Of a stretch of DNA of 64,000 bases, positions 35,503-44,747 are shown piece after piece. Position numbers and translations under genes: made by a program. The stretch spans positions 1 to 64,000 of the forward strand of contig JBJEPE010000092.1 in the NCBI GenBank assembly GCA_051881075.1, given 5' to 3'. This stretch comes from RUG14223 sp051881075 (GTDB lineage: Bacteria; Bacillota; Clostridia; Oscillospirales; Acutalibacteraceae). The notes beneath the pieces are model-generated. The model worked only from the letters and a program-made list of their open reading frames with translations. It had not been told where the DNA came from and did not search any database. The first letter of the stretch is position 1, and each line of letters opens with the position of its first letter.

Positions 35503-36147
35503 ATGATAGGTTTTTATAATTATACTGTAGTGCCTACGTATATAAGCTTAGTAAGCTCGGTTATCGGCATACTAGAGGCAATGAACAATAAACCTACTAT
35601 TGCTATATTCTGCTTGATGATTTCAGGCTTTTTAGATATGTTTGACGGCAAGATAGCGCGTACGCTTAAGACACGTACCGATGCTGAAAAAAACTTTGGA
35701 ATACAGCTTGACAGTCTGTGCGACCTTGTTTGCTTTGGCGTTTTACCTACTACAATAGGATATGCGCTCGGTTTACGTCATATATGGACTACTATTATAT
35801 TCGTTGTTTACATCCTCGGCGCACTTATCAGACTTGCATACTTTAATGTGATTGAAGAGGAACGTCAGCAACAGACAAATGAGGTACGTAAGTACTATGA
35901 GGGATTACCTGTAACTACGGTTGCACTTATTTTACCGTTTCTGTATGGATTTAAGGGACTTATCGGCAGTACATTGTTCCCGAATGTATATGCTATATTC
36001 CTGCTAATCATTGCTGTATTATTTGTTTCAAAAATAAAAGTACCCAAGCCCGGTTGGAGGGGTATATTCATAATGATAGGCATAGGCGTAGCCGAAATTG
36101 CTTTTATAGTACTGATGATGCTGTTCCACAGCAACGTACAAAAATAA
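35503..36147 (+). CDS. pssA: CDP-diacylglycerol-serine O-phosphatidyltransferase
   Basis: Membrane enzyme making phosphatidylserine from CDP-diacylglycerol and serine. The 214-residue protein has the CDP-alcohol phosphatidyltransferase signature: DGKIAR near residue 48, then G-IQLDSLCD, giving the D-G-x2-A-R...G-x3-D-x3-D pattern with a slightly long spacer (RTLKTRTDAEKNF). The following EGLPVTT segment is typical of PssA. Its partner psd lies 38 bases downstream, so the pair makes phosphatidylethanolamine. Confidence 0.94.
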   Translation: MIGFYNYTVVPTYISLVSSVIGILEAMNNKPTIAIFCLMISGFLDMFDGKIARTLKTRTDAEKNFGIQLDSLCDLVCFGVLPTTIGYALGLRHIWTTIIFVVYILGALIRLAYFNVIEEERQQQTNEVRKYYEGLPVTTVALILPFLYGFKGLIGSTLFPNVYAIFLLIIAVLFVSKIKVPKPGWRGIFIMIGIGVAEIAFIVLMMLFHSNVQK

Positions 36148-36185
36148 TAACATTGTATATAACATAAAACATATGAGGTGAACGT

Positions 36186-37049
36186 ATGGCGGCACATACA
36201 CGTAGAAGAATTGAGATAGTTGAGCCGGACAGCGGCTCACTTCATTTTTTATATAAAACGGTATTCGGCAGATTACTGTTAAAAATTTTGACCTGTAGGT
36301 TTGTTTCCGTACTTGGCGGCGCATATATGAACAGTAGATTTTCTCGGCGCAGAATTGAACCGTTTATCAAAGAAAACTCTATTGATATGTCCGAGTATGA
36401 GGATAAAAAGTTTAAGTCGTATAACGACTTCTTCACACGTAAGATTAAAAACGGTAAACGCCACATTTACAGTAATAAAAATGTCCTGATAAGCCCATGC
36501 GACAGCAAGCTTACGGCATATACGATAGATGAAAACAGTACTTTTAATATAAAGGGTTCCGAGTATTCTGTAGCTGATCTCATCAATAATAAAACACTTG
36601 CTGATGAATATATGGGCGGTATATGTCTTATATTCCGTTTAGCCGTTGATGACTATCACCGTTACTGCTATATTGATAACGGAACACAGGGCGAAAATGT
36701 GCATATCAAGGGTAAATTCCACACCGTACAGCCCATTGCCTTATCACACTGCAACATCTATAAGCGCAACGCAAGAGAATACACCGTTCTGCATACAGAC
36801 AACTTCGGAGATGTTATCCATGTTGAGGTAGGAGCACTTATGGTAGGAAAAATAAAGAATAAGCACAGTGACGGATATTCCTTTAGTAAGGGTGAAGAAA
36901 AGGGTATGTTCGAGTTTGGCGGATCTACAATAGTACTTCTTCTTAAAAAGGGTGTTGTAGCCGTTGATGAGGAATTTTTTATAAATACCAAAAACGGATA
37001 TGAAACCGTAGTGAAATTCGGTGAAGCTATAGGCCAAGCTATAAATTGA
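36186..37049 (+). CDS. psd: Phosphatidylserine decarboxylase proenzyme
   Basis: Converts phosphatidylserine to phosphatidylethanolamine at the membrane. The 287 residues include the KSYNDFFTRKIK segment, SPCDSKLTAY, VDDYHRYCYIDNG with the conserved His, and the self-cleavage site FEFGGSTIVLL. Cleavage before Ser247 forms the pyruvoyl group and yields a large beta and a small alpha chain. The site is GGST rather than the common LGST; this variant occurs in the PSD II group. AGGTGA precedes the ATG. Ends in its own terminator. Confidence 0.95.
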   Translation: MAAHTRRRIEIVEPDSGSLHFLYKTVFGRLLLKILTCRFVSVLGGAYMNSRFSRRRIEPFIKENSIDMSEYEDKKFKSYNDFFTRKIKNGKRHIYSNKNVLISPCDSKLTAYTIDENSTFNIKGSEYSVADLINNKTLADEYMGGICLIFRLAVDDYHRYCYIDNGTQGENVHIKGKFHTVQPIALSHCNIYKRNAREYTVLHTDNFGDVIHVEVGALMVGKIKNKHSDGYSFSKGEEKGMFEFGGSTIVLLLKKGVVAVDEEFFINTKNGYETVVKFGEAIGQAIN

Positions 37050-37084
37050 TTTACCATCCATACTATAAAGATTACGTTTTACCG

Positions 37085-37114
37085 CCTCCCTTTACACACA
37101 AGGGAGGTTTTTAT
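37085..37114 (+). terminator. Rho-independent terminator of pssA-psd
   Basis: CCTCCCTT pairs with AAGGGAGG over a seven-base loop, followed by TTTTTATT. Confidence 0.88.
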
Positions 37115-37294
37115 TAATTAAATTCTATAAAAATTTATGCTAACTAACCCTACTTTATTTAGAAAGAAAACCGTCTTTTATTAAGAAATACACCTTTGGT
37201 GATATGGCGTACAAAATAAAATTAAAAATCATGCTGACAAAATATCACCTTTATATTTTTGAAACCAACCGGAACTTGTAATGGAGAAAAGATT

Positions 37295-37831
37295 ATGAAA
37301 GAATTTCAATTATTGCATTCCTTTGATAATGTGAATGAGAACGAATTTTTAGAAGTTTATCGAGTATCTTCACTGGAAAACGCACCGAACTGGTATCAAG
37401 AGCTAAGTCCCAAAGATGCACTTGCACGCTATGAAAGCGAATATCTTGACTATATGCGCACAACGTTTTGGGATGAGGGAGGATTACTTGCTATCCTTTC
37501 CGATGAAAATGTGTATTGCAGCGCATTACGCCTATATCCGCTTGATGGGAATAACCGATTTTTTGTGGAGGCTCTGGAAACCCGTCCTGACCGCCGCAGA
37601 AAAGGCTATGGCAGTCTGTTGTTTCATCTTTTGATTGAACGTATGGAGATAGAGTTTGGCAATATTACCTTGGTATCTAATCCTCACAAGAAAAATATTG
37701 CAAGCATTGCAACACATCTATCTGCAGGTTTTGTCAGAACTGCTGAATATTTTATTGATGAAGGAGTAAAAAATGAAAGTATGACCACCATGATCTATAC
37801 AACGGATAGAAAAATGCAATCAGAAACATAG
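37295..37831 (+). CDS. GNAT family N-acetyltransferase
   Basis: A 178-residue acetyl-CoA-dependent acetyltransferase of unknown substrate. The fold is shown by GLLAILSDENVYCSALRLYPL, the acetyl-CoA loop ETRPDRRRKGYGSLLFHLLIE (R/Q-x-x-G-x-G/A pattern), and the final strand region HLSAGFVRTAEYF. The start at 37295 has GGAG at 37283-37286; the longer frame from 37259 has none. Single gene between two terminators; codon use is somewhat different from the pssA-psd operon. Substrate cannot be inferred. Confidence 0.9.
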   Translation: MKEFQLLHSFDNVNENEFLEVYRVSSLENAPNWYQELSPKDALARYESEYLDYMRTTFWDEGGLLAILSDENVYCSALRLYPLDGNNRFFVEALETRPDRRRKGYGSLLFHLLIERMEIEFGNITLVSNPHKKNIASIATHLSAGFVRTAEYFIDEGVKNESMTTMIYTTDRKMQSET

Positions 37832-38085
37832 GCGCAATTAAAAAATTCAAGCCCTTATAAAGAAGATCGACTTTGTGCCCTTACACTTACTCCGTGAAAG
37901 CCAAAGCTACGCTTTATCACTTCCCTTTACACAAGGGGGATTTTTCAAATACGGACGATAAGGATAAATATGCTGTTATATTGCGAAGTAAAATACACAC
38001 TACAAATTTTGTATATCATATCCTAAGGGTATCTACGCCGCAAAAATTTACGTTACCACATTTTAATATTAGTTTGATATAAAGT
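37832..38085. other. Intergenic region after the GNAT gene
   Basis: Holds a terminator-like hairpin at 37922-37945 and otherwise no credible gene. The open frame at 37873-38082 lacks a start site and runs through the hairpin. Confidence 0.5.
37922..37945 (+). terminator. Terminator downstream of the GNAT gene
   Basis: TCCCTT pairs with AAGGGGGA over a short loop, followed by TTTTT. Modest stem, about 90 bases after the stop codon. Confidence 0.55.
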
Positions 38086-38126
38086 AAAAAGACGTACAAA
38101 TCCTAAAATGATTTCATACGTCTTTT
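38086..38126 (-). terminator. Terminator of the ohrR operon
   Basis: AAAAAGACGTA and TACGTCTTTT form a stem with a 20-base loop; on the minus strand it is followed by five T. Confidence 0.8.
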
Positions 38127-38135
38127 ATATTTGTG

Positions 38136-38564
38136 TTAAAAATTATTAAGCAATTTATACAGCAATGTATATAGTTGCTGCGCTTCCTCCACACTAAGTG
38201 ATAGACATGGAGCTAATTTATTCGGGATATCTACAGCCCTGCTTTTAATCTCCTCACCCTGTTGCGTTAAAGTAACTATAAGGTTGCGTTCGTCCTCTTT
38301 AGAGCGTTTGCGTGTTATAAGCTTCTTTTCCTCCAGCTTTTTCAGCACAGGTGTAAGCGTACCCGAATCAAGGCGTAACAGATCACCTATTTGCTTAACT
38401 GTAATTTTCTTATGCTCCCACAGCACCATAAGGGTTATATACTGCGTATATGTTAGGTCTAGCCCATCAAGATACGGCTTATACTTCTTGACTACCTCTC
38501 TGGCGCAGGCATACAGCGGAAAACAAAGCTGGTTTTCAAGCTTAAGTGCCTCATACTTATCCAT
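38136..38564 (-). CDS. ohrR: MarR-family organic hydroperoxide sensor OhrR
   Basis: Winged-helix repressor that senses organic peroxides through a reactive cysteine. The 142-residue product matches Bacillus OhrR along its length: LKLENQLCFPLYACAREVVKKYKP with Cys14 at the sensing position, LTYTQYITLMVLWEH, LLRLDSGTLTPVLKKLEEKKLI in the recognition helix and RKRSKEDERNL in the wing. No ohr peroxidase gene is seen here. It lies five bases after a TSCPD-domain gene on the same strand, and a matching operator lies upstream of that gene. Confidence 0.93.
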   Translation of the reverse strand: MDKYEALKLENQLCFPLYACAREVVKKYKPYLDGLDLTYTQYITLMVLWEHKKITVKQIGDLLRLDSGTLTPVLKKLEEKKLITRKRSKEDERNLIVTLTQQGEEIKSRAVDIPNKLAPCLSLSVEEAQQLYTLLYKLLNNF

Positions 38565-38569
38565 AAGGC

Positions 38570-38833
38570 TTATGCGCCCTGTGTTTCGTTATAAGCCGCT
38601 CTCACAGCTCTGGCAAGCTGATCTGCACATGAGGTAGATCTTCTGCCGCAGGTATTACCAAGCAGATATTCCTCAATTTTGTCTACAGTCCAACCGTTTA
38701 CAAGCTTTGATATGGCCTTAAGATTGCCGTTGCATCCGCCTAAAAAGCTGATGTTGCTTATAACATCGCCGTCAATATCAAAGCTGATAATTTGTGCACA
38801 GGTATCTTTTGTTCTATACTCGTAGTGTTTCAT
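38570..38833 (-). CDS. TSCPD domain protein
   Basis: An 87-residue protein: TCAQIISFDIDGDVISNISFLGGCNGNLKAISKLV, LLGNTCGRRSTSCADQLARA. This is the small TSCPD family, related to the C-terminal part of class II ribonucleotide reductases; the conserved Cys residues suggest metal binding. Function unknown. AAAGGAG lies seven bases before the ATG. It is the first gene of an operon with ohrR, so it should be induced by peroxide. Pairing of a TSCPD protein with OhrR rather than Ohr is notable. Confidence 0.85.
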   Translation of the reverse strand: MKHYEYRTKDTCAQIISFDIDGDVISNISFLGGCNGNLKAISKLVNGWTVDKIEEYLLGNTCGRRSTSCADQLARAVRAAYNETQGA

Positions 38834-38957
38834 AAATAATCTCCTTTATTTTTTAATTATTTTTTAGCTCACAATTGGTTACGGTGAGTAAAATTTCTTT
38901 TTTGCGATATATTAATATATGCTTGTATCAACCGTATTTATTGTACTAAATTTAATT

Positions 38958-38978
38958 GTGTACAATTTAATTATACAC
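38958..38978. promoter_or_regulatory. OhrR-type operator candidate
   Basis: GTGTACAATTTAATTATACAC is a 21-bp near-palindrome with the TACAATT-AATTGTA style of known OhrR boxes. An overlapping partial copy (TGTACTAAATTTAATTGTGTACA-like) lies just left of it. It sits about 125 bases upstream of the TSCPD-ohrR operon, fitting autoregulation. Confidence 0.6.
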
Positions 38979-39012
38979 ATTTTAATATAAATGTCAATAG
39001 GCATAGGCAAAT

Positions 39013-39771
39013 TTATTGGGTCTTGTCTACAGATATATTTACATTACCCTTACGTGTAGTAAAATTTTCTTTAATAAATGTAAATCTACCCCTACCACGT
39101 ACCGTAATTATATCATTTTCTTTAAGAAAATAGCTGTTATTCTCGCATGACCTGCCGTTTACAAATATCTTTTTTTCTCTGAACAGCTCTATACTGCTAT
39201 TGCGTGAAAGATTATAAAGCTTGGCAATAACTGCGTCTATGCGCAAGGACGGCACCAAAAGCGAGGCTTCGGTCAGTGAGCTTTCATAAAAATCAGGTAT
39301 GTCCTGAGTTACCTCACATGATACGGACGTATGCTTTACCTTAAACAGATTATCGCATACATACTGAGAAAGCCTGTCAACAACAAACATATACGCAACG
39401 TTATCTTTAAGGATTATATCACCTACCGCACTGCGCTTAATACCTAAGCCCATAACTGCACCGAGGATATCTCTGTGCGTTAAGCTGTCTGAGAACTTCA
39501 TAAGCAGGGGCGCAATCTTAACACAGTCTATCGGATAAGACTCACTATATCCAAGCTCTTCCGCATCGCCAAAGCGCACCATTAGGCGACTGCATCCCTC
39601 TGTGCCGCCGAACATTTCATATTTAACGTGGTTAAACTCACGCTCACAGCGATAGAAAAGGTCTATCTCAGACAGGCCTAAAAAATCAGTAAATGTAAAA
39701 TGGTTGCCTGTGTATGCTTTCTTAGCAAGCTCTGAAAATCTTTTCTGTATAAGCTTATCTTCAGATATCAT
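39013..39771 (-). CDS. ylmH: YlmH-like S4-domain RNA-binding protein
   Basis: A 252-residue RNA-binding protein. N-terminal part: EDKLIQKRFSELAKKAY, FTDFLGLSEIDLF, then RFGDAEELGYSESYPIDCVKIAP and LTHRDILGAVMGLGIKRSAVGDI, all family landmarks. The C-terminal S4 domain spans about residues 180-240 (LRIDAVIAKLYNLSRNSSIELFREKKIFVNGR). The Bacillus homologue binds ribosomal 50S and takes part in rescue of stalled nascent chains. Usually in the division cluster (ylmD-G, divIVA); here it follows the surface fusion gene by 29 bases. Confidence 0.92.
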   Translation of the reverse strand: MISEDKLIQKRFSELAKKAYTGNHFTFTDFLGLSEIDLFYRCEREFNHVKYEMFGGTEGCSRLMVRFGDAEELGYSESYPIDCVKIAPLLMKFSDSLTHRDILGAVMGLGIKRSAVGDIILKDNVAYMFVVDRLSQYVCDNLFKVKHTSVSCEVTQDIPDFYESSLTEASLLVPSLRIDAVIAKLYNLSRNSSIELFREKKIFVNGRSCENNSYFLKENDIITVRGRGRFTFIKENFTTRKGNVNISVDKTQ

Positions 39772-39800
39772 TAACGGTTGCCTCTCTATACTTTAATTTA

Positions 39801-42719
39801 TCAGTCACTAAGGACGGCTTTGCTGTAAAGTGCAATGCCCCTTATGACATTTGGGTGAATATGATCTACCAAATACATATCAAATGGGCTGGAACTTATG
39901 ATTTGTTTTATCTTTGATGATGCGTCAATATAAATATATCCGTTTTTCTCAGCATACTGTCGTAGCGACGCACCGTAGCTGTCAAGCAGCTTGTCCCTCT
40001 CCTCTGTTGTTATACGGATAACAGGGTCGCTGTCGAGCGCACACCACGGCGATATAAACACTATCTTGGCATCATTATTTGCCTTACGTATATTATCTGT
40101 AAGTGATTTTATACTATTTATAAAATCACTTTCGTTTGACTCGTCAACGCTATCTCGATATCTGACATCGTTTGTACCTATTGCTATAACATACAGGTCT
40201 GCCTTGCAGGAGGTTACGTCGTCTATTCTGTCTAGTATGGTCTGTACCGTAGCGCCGCCCTTGGAGCAATTATATACGCTTAAATCAGGGAAAAGTGCTA
40301 CAAGCGGCTCATACCAACCGTAACCACCATTAGCCGTACCCTCTGTTACGCTATCCCCTACAAAGCACACGGAGTCGCTCTCGCTTAACGCCTTATACAG
40401 TACCGACTGCTTCTCGTCATCCGTGATCTCAAGCGGTTGCACCTGTGATCTCGCATAGCCTGACTTAAACATAAAATACTCCTTTTCGATACTTTCAAGC
40501 GGTATTTCTTTGCCAAGCATAGATGAAACTATAATCGAGTGTACCTGCTCTATGCGTCCCATTTCATAGCGGCTTATACTCTTATACAAGTCCTCATCAT
40601 ACATTATTTTATATATCGGTAATGCCCTGTACTGACCTGAATTTTGAGATTGTGTGTACATAGGTACAACAGATATTGCATTTACCTCTTTTGAATCCTT
40701 ATCAATATACACCTTAACCAAAGCCGTTGCATCGCCGTCATATTCGCAGTATATGTTAGCAAAATTACCCGGACAATTAACTATAGCAGTAGTATGTCCG
40801 TTAGTTGTCATATATTCTACAGGCTGTACGGCATGGCTATGGTCGCCTAGGATAATATCTGCTCCGGCTTCGGCAAATATGCCGTTCCATGTATTCTGAA
40901 AATCATCGGTAGTATGCTCAAACTGAGTACCCATATGAGGTAACACGATTATTAAATCCGCATTTGTCTGCTTTGCACGCTCAAAGTCGGCATATACGTT
41001 GCGTTTACATTCGTCAAAATATTCGCTGTCAGGCGAACAAATAAGAGAAGTAAGGGTAGTATCCTCCTCCATAAAGTAATCATCGGTATGATAATTTGAA
41101 CCGTATGTATATGCAAGCACCGCACAGGTTATATCCTTTATTTTTATCACCTTAACGGTATTTTTTTCTTCTTCATTTCTATATGAGCCTACATGCTCAA
41201 GCCCTATGCTGTCAAGTACATCAAGAGTACGCAATGCGCCCTCTCTGCCCTTATCCAGCACATGATTGTTTGCTGTGGTAACAAGGTCTATGCCGCTGTT
41301 TTTAACAGCCTGTGCAAAGCTGTCGGGATAATTAAGATATAGCGGTATATGATCGTCAAAGTTACTGGTAGAGTACCCTGCATCCGCACCTGCGGCAGGA
41401 CCCTCAAATACGCCTATAGCATAGTCTGCATCGGTCAGATATGATTTGGCGTATTCAAAAACATCATCAAAATTATATTCACCGGTTTTCCCATCTAAAC
41501 CGTAGATGACCTGATCCTGTAAAAGTATCATATCACCGATAAACGCCAAGGAAACACTGTTTTTTATACTATCGCTCTGCTGTTTGGTCATTATGGGGAA
41601 CATCTCTCCGTAATTTCCGTCACTTGTATCCTGACTGTTTACAAAATCCGCAAGCCATACTATCGGCTGTATAAACAGAAGAATTGCAAATAATACCGCC
41701 ATTCTTTGAATAAGCTTACTTTTAATGCTTATTTCCTTTTCATCCGTATGCTCGTTACATAAAATACCCGTAAGCTTTTTAAGCAATTTATCAAGCCACA
41801 GCGATACTTTAACGTTACCTAGCATAAACAGGGTAATGACTGATGCCACAGCCGCATAAACAACATACAGCTCAGTATAATTCTCAGATGTAAACACCCA
41901 GTTGAATATAAAAGTTATAGGTCTGTGCAAAAGATAAATTGCAAGGCTGTTAGTACCGCATACCGTAAGCAACGGTATTTTTCTGTCGGGGACGATATAA
42001 ATCAGACCTACTATATACATAGCCGCTACAGCAAAAATCATCATACGGTACAGTATTTCTGCACCTGATGTGTAGCCCGTCATTAAATACACATCTGTAG
42101 GCATATCGTAGTCATATATCATACTTATAGAAGCAACTATAGATACAATAAGAACGAATGCACCCATAAGGTATTCTTTTATCTTTCTGCCATTAATTAT
42201 GGAAGTCGCTTTTTCTGTGCTTAGCCTGTATCCTGCCATAAAGAACGGCAGAAATGCTACTGTTCTGCTTATTGAAAGAAGATTATCAAATTCTGCCCAA
42301 TAACCGACCAGCAAGGCGGCAATAATACAAATAGGCAATATATTCCTTACCTTGGATAACGGCTTTGCGATAAAACGCCATACTATAAGCGAAAGTATGT
42401 ACCACATGGAATTATAAGGATATAACAGCGATACATTGCTTAAACCGCTTTGCACCAGATTAAACAGTAGCATCACCGTATTAAATATAACATATGCAAC
42501 GGCAAGCTTGCATACCGATAATTTACTGCGGGTACTGTCACGTTTGGCAAAGTAGCCTGAAACAAACACAAACGCAGGCATATGGAACATATAGATAGTA
42601 TTCACTATATACTTAGAAAGGCCTGTGTCACAATATCCGTATAAAAAGTGACCCACAACTACCAAAATTATAAGTATTCCCTTTAAGTTATCCCAAAAGC
42701 TTACACGTTGCTTGCTCAT
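39801..42719 (-). CDS. Three-domain fusion: membrane acyltransferase, CapA-like, SGNH hydrolase
   Basis: A 972-residue surface protein. Residues 1-335 are an acyltransferase-3-type domain with about ten helices (FWDNLKGILIILVVVGHF, MFHMPAFVFVSGYFAK). A helix near 345-360 (AVLFAILLFIQPIVWLA) leads outside. Residues about 390-660 are CapA/PGA_cap-like: FIGDMILLQDQV, ANNHVLDKGREG near 483, LPHMGTQFEH and GDHSHAVQP near 625. Residues about 780-972 are an SGNH esterase: GDSVTEGT near 788, GTND near 849 and DHIHPN near 953. The three parts suggest acetylation, binding and deacetylation or transfer on one surface polymer, but this is inference. No frameshift or stop interrupts the joins. Confidence 0.92.
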   Translation of the reverse strand: MSKQRVSFWDNLKGILIILVVVGHFLYGYCDTGLSKYIVNTIYMFHMPAFVFVSGYFAKRDSTRSKLSVCKLAVAYVIFNTVMLLFNLVQSGLSNVSLLYPYNSMWYILSLIVWRFIAKPLSKVRNILPICIIAALLVGYWAEFDNLLSISRTVAFLPFFMAGYRLSTEKATSIINGRKIKEYLMGAFVLIVSIVASISMIYDYDMPTDVYLMTGYTSGAEILYRMMIFAVAAMYIVGLIYIVPDRKIPLLTVCGTNSLAIYLLHRPITFIFNWVFTSENYTELYVVYAAVASVITLFMLGNVKVSLWLDKLLKKLTGILCNEHTDEKEISIKSKLIQRMAVLFAILLFIQPIVWLADFVNSQDTSDGNYGEMFPIMTKQQSDSIKNSVSLAFIGDMILLQDQVIYGLDGKTGEYNFDDVFEYAKSYLTDADYAIGVFEGPAAGADAGYSTSNFDDHIPLYLNYPDSFAQAVKNSGIDLVTTANNHVLDKGREGALRTLDVLDSIGLEHVGSYRNEEEKNTVKVIKIKDITCAVLAYTYGSNYHTDDYFMEEDTTLTSLICSPDSEYFDECKRNVYADFERAKQTNADLIIVLPHMGTQFEHTTDDFQNTWNGIFAEAGADIILGDHSHAVQPVEYMTTNGHTTAIVNCPGNFANIYCEYDGDATALVKVYIDKDSKEVNAISVVPMYTQSQNSGQYRALPIYKIMYDEDLYKSISRYEMGRIEQVHSIIVSSMLGKEIPLESIEKEYFMFKSGYARSQVQPLEITDDEKQSVLYKALSESDSVCFVGDSVTEGTANGGYGWYEPLVALFPDLSVYNCSKGGATVQTILDRIDDVTSCKADLYVIAIGTNDVRYRDSVDESNESDFINSIKSLTDNIRKANNDAKIVFISPWCALDSDPVIRITTEERDKLLDSYGASLRQYAEKNGYIYIDASSKIKQIISSSPFDMYLVDHIHPNVIRGIALYSKAVLSD

Positions 42720-42838
42720 CAGACCACACTATCCCCTCTATAAATTCACACTGCATATAATATGTTATTAAATTATATAATAGCATATTATTCGTGCTTT
42801 TACAACAAAAAAGCTGAATACAATTCGTATTTGGTCAG

Positions 42839-42879
42839 AAAAAACGGCACCCAACACATTCTAATGTATTGAGCACCGT
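42839..42879 (-). terminator. Terminator of the HtrA gene
   Basis: ACGGCACCCAACACATT and the matching right arm TGTATTGAGCACCGT form a long stem with a few mismatches; a T run follows on the minus strand. Confidence 0.8.
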
Positions 42880-42920
42880 CTTTAAGAGGATAAAATATGA
42901 AAAATTAATTAAACTTGTGA

Positions 42921-44747
42921 TCAGAAAAATCTATCAAAAAAATCATCAAAGAAATCGTCGCTATAATCATTATATCCGCCGTTATTACTGTTGCTATTGT
43001 TGTTCCAACCGTCTGTATTTTCGCTCTTACCTATCAAATTAGGAGAATATTCTTCAAGCTCAAGCGTCAGGGAATATGTTTGTCTTCGTCTTACAATATT
43101 AACCTCTACCTTATCGCCAACCTTGTGGTCTTCCAGTATTTTGTTTATATCGTCAGAGCTTGTTACCTTTTTACCGTCAAACTCAGTAATATAGTCGCCC
43201 GGCACAAATCCTGCTGCAGCAGCCTTTGAATTATTGGTTACGCTGTAAACGTAAACGCCTGTTTCGCTTACACCGTACATCCATGCCATCTGTGATGATG
43301 TTACATCAAGTAATGTCATACCAAGGTCTATTCTGCCTGTTACATATCCGTACTTTTTGAGATCCTCAAGTATATCAAGAACATCATTTATCGGAATAGC
43401 AAAGCCAAGACCCTCAACATCTGTGCCGCTTGATTTAGCAACGATAATACCTACAAGATTACCTCTGCCGTCAAAAAGTCCGCCGCCTGAGTTACCGGGA
43501 TTGATAGCCGCATTGGTCTGTAATAAATTCATTGTCTGGTCGTCTATAACTATATCTCTGTTAAGCGCACTGATTATACCGTCTGTTACGGTACCGCCAA
43601 GCTGACCGAGAGGATTACCTATAACTACTGTCATATCGCCTACTTTTAGCTTATCGGAATCACCGAAAACAGCCGCTGTAAGATCCTTTGCATCTATCTT
43701 AAGAAGTGCTATATCAACTACGGAATCCGCACCTACTATTGTAGCGTCATATGCAGTACCATTGCGCAATGTTACCTTGATTGTTTTGGCACCTGAAATA
43801 ACATGGTTATTTGTAATAATATAACCGTCGCTTGAGATTATAACGCCGCTGCCTGCACCCTCCGCTATATATTGCTGAGAAAATCCGCCTGTAACAACAG
43901 ACTCTGTAGTAATCTCAACAACTGAGTTTGCAACCAAATCGGTTATCTCTGAAACACTTAAATTATTTGTCGGTGTAGATGTGGTATTTGTTTCGGCATT
44001 GTCCTCAACCTTTTGAATATTGAGATCTCCGCTGATATTTGATGTTTGAGTACCTGTTCTGTTGCTTGTACCTGAACCGTATTTATTGGCTAACATACCG
44101 CCGCAAAAACCAAGTCCGCCTGAGATTATAAAGCCTAAGAGTACAAGTACGGCAACAGCCGCCCTGCCCAACGGTCTTTTTTCGCTTTTTTTCTCTGACT
44201 TTTGAACACCGTAATCAAAGGCATTATTCACCTTCTCGGTATTATGTTGTGTCTGTGTTGCATGCTGTGCCGCTGCATTAGCTGTCGGCTGAGAACCAAC
44301 AATCGGTTGCTGTACCTGTGCAGGTGCTGTAGGGGCAATGGGCTGCATCATCGGCGCCTGATATGCTCCATAATACGGTTGCCCGTACATCTGCTGCGGT
44401 TGTGTGTACATAACAGGCTGTTGATATGCCTGAGTTGCAAACGGAGGTTTACTGGAAACCTCATTTACAGGATTTACATATATGCTCTGCGGCGCCGTAT
44501 ATGCCGGCTGTTCAGATACGGAAGCCTGTACCTGTGGTTGCTGTGTAGGCTGTACCTCCACCTGTTCTATTGTTTGCACCGGCTCAACAACAGGGGCCTG
44601 CTGTGTGGGCTGTACTTCTACGGGGGCTTCTGTCTGCTGTGCAGGTTGTACCTCTATAGGTGTCGGTTCAACCGATGCCGTAACTTGTTCTGTCTGTTGT
44701 ACGTCATTAGTGATTTCTGCATTACCTTTTACAAAATCTTCTGACAT
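42921..44747 (-). CDS. htrA: HtrA/DegP-family serine protease with Gln/Pro-rich cytoplasmic arm
   Basis: Membrane-bound quality-control protease acting outside the membrane. Of 608 residues, about 1-190 are low-complexity (TQQAPVVEPVQTIEQVEVQP and Pro/Gln/Tyr-rich stretches), predicted cytoplasmic. One helix follows (AAVAVLVLLGFIISGGLGFCGG). The trypsin-like domain has a full triad: His315 (TNNHVISG), Asp345 (VVDIALLKID) and Ser420 (NPGNSGGGLF). A PDZ domain follows near 500-590 (GVSETGVYVYSVTNNSKAAAAGFVPGD), then an Asn/Gly/Asp tail. The start at 44747 has AAAGGAAG upstream; the frame to 44837 is too long. The Cys-rich open frames on the plus strand here are shadows of the Gln/Pro repeats. 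Confidence 0.96.
   Translation of the reverse strand: MSEDFVKGNAEITNDVQQTEQVTASVEPTPIEVQPAQQTEAPVEVQPTQQAPVVEPVQTIEQVEVQPTQQPQVQASVSEQPAYTAPQSIYVNPVNEVSSKPPFATQAYQQPVMYTQPQQMYGQPYYGAYQAPMMQPIAPTAPAQVQQPIVGSQPTANAAAQHATQTQHNTEKVNNAFDYGVQKSEKKSEKRPLGRAAVAVLVLLGFIISGGLGFCGGMLANKYGSGTSNRTGTQTSNISGDLNIQKVEDNAETNTTSTPTNNLSVSEITDLVANSVVEITTESVVTGGFSQQYIAEGAGSGVIISSDGYIITNNHVISGAKTIKVTLRNGTAYDATIVGADSVVDIALLKIDAKDLTAAVFGDSDKLKVGDMTVVIGNPLGQLGGTVTDGIISALNRDIVIDDQTMNLLQTNAAINPGNSGGGLFDGRGNLVGIIVAKSSGTDVEGLGFAIPINDVLDILEDLKKYGYVTGRIDLGMTLLDVTSSQMAWMYGVSETGVYVYSVTNNSKAAAAGFVPGDYITEFDGKKVTSSDDINKILEDHKVGDKVEVNIVRRRQTYSLTLELEEYSPNLIGKSENTDGWNNNSNSNNGGYNDYSDDFFDDFFDRFF

Noticed and set aside
37873..38082. 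Open frame of 69 codons after the GNAT gene
   Set aside because: No Shine-Dalgarno, odd composition, and it runs through a terminator hairpin.
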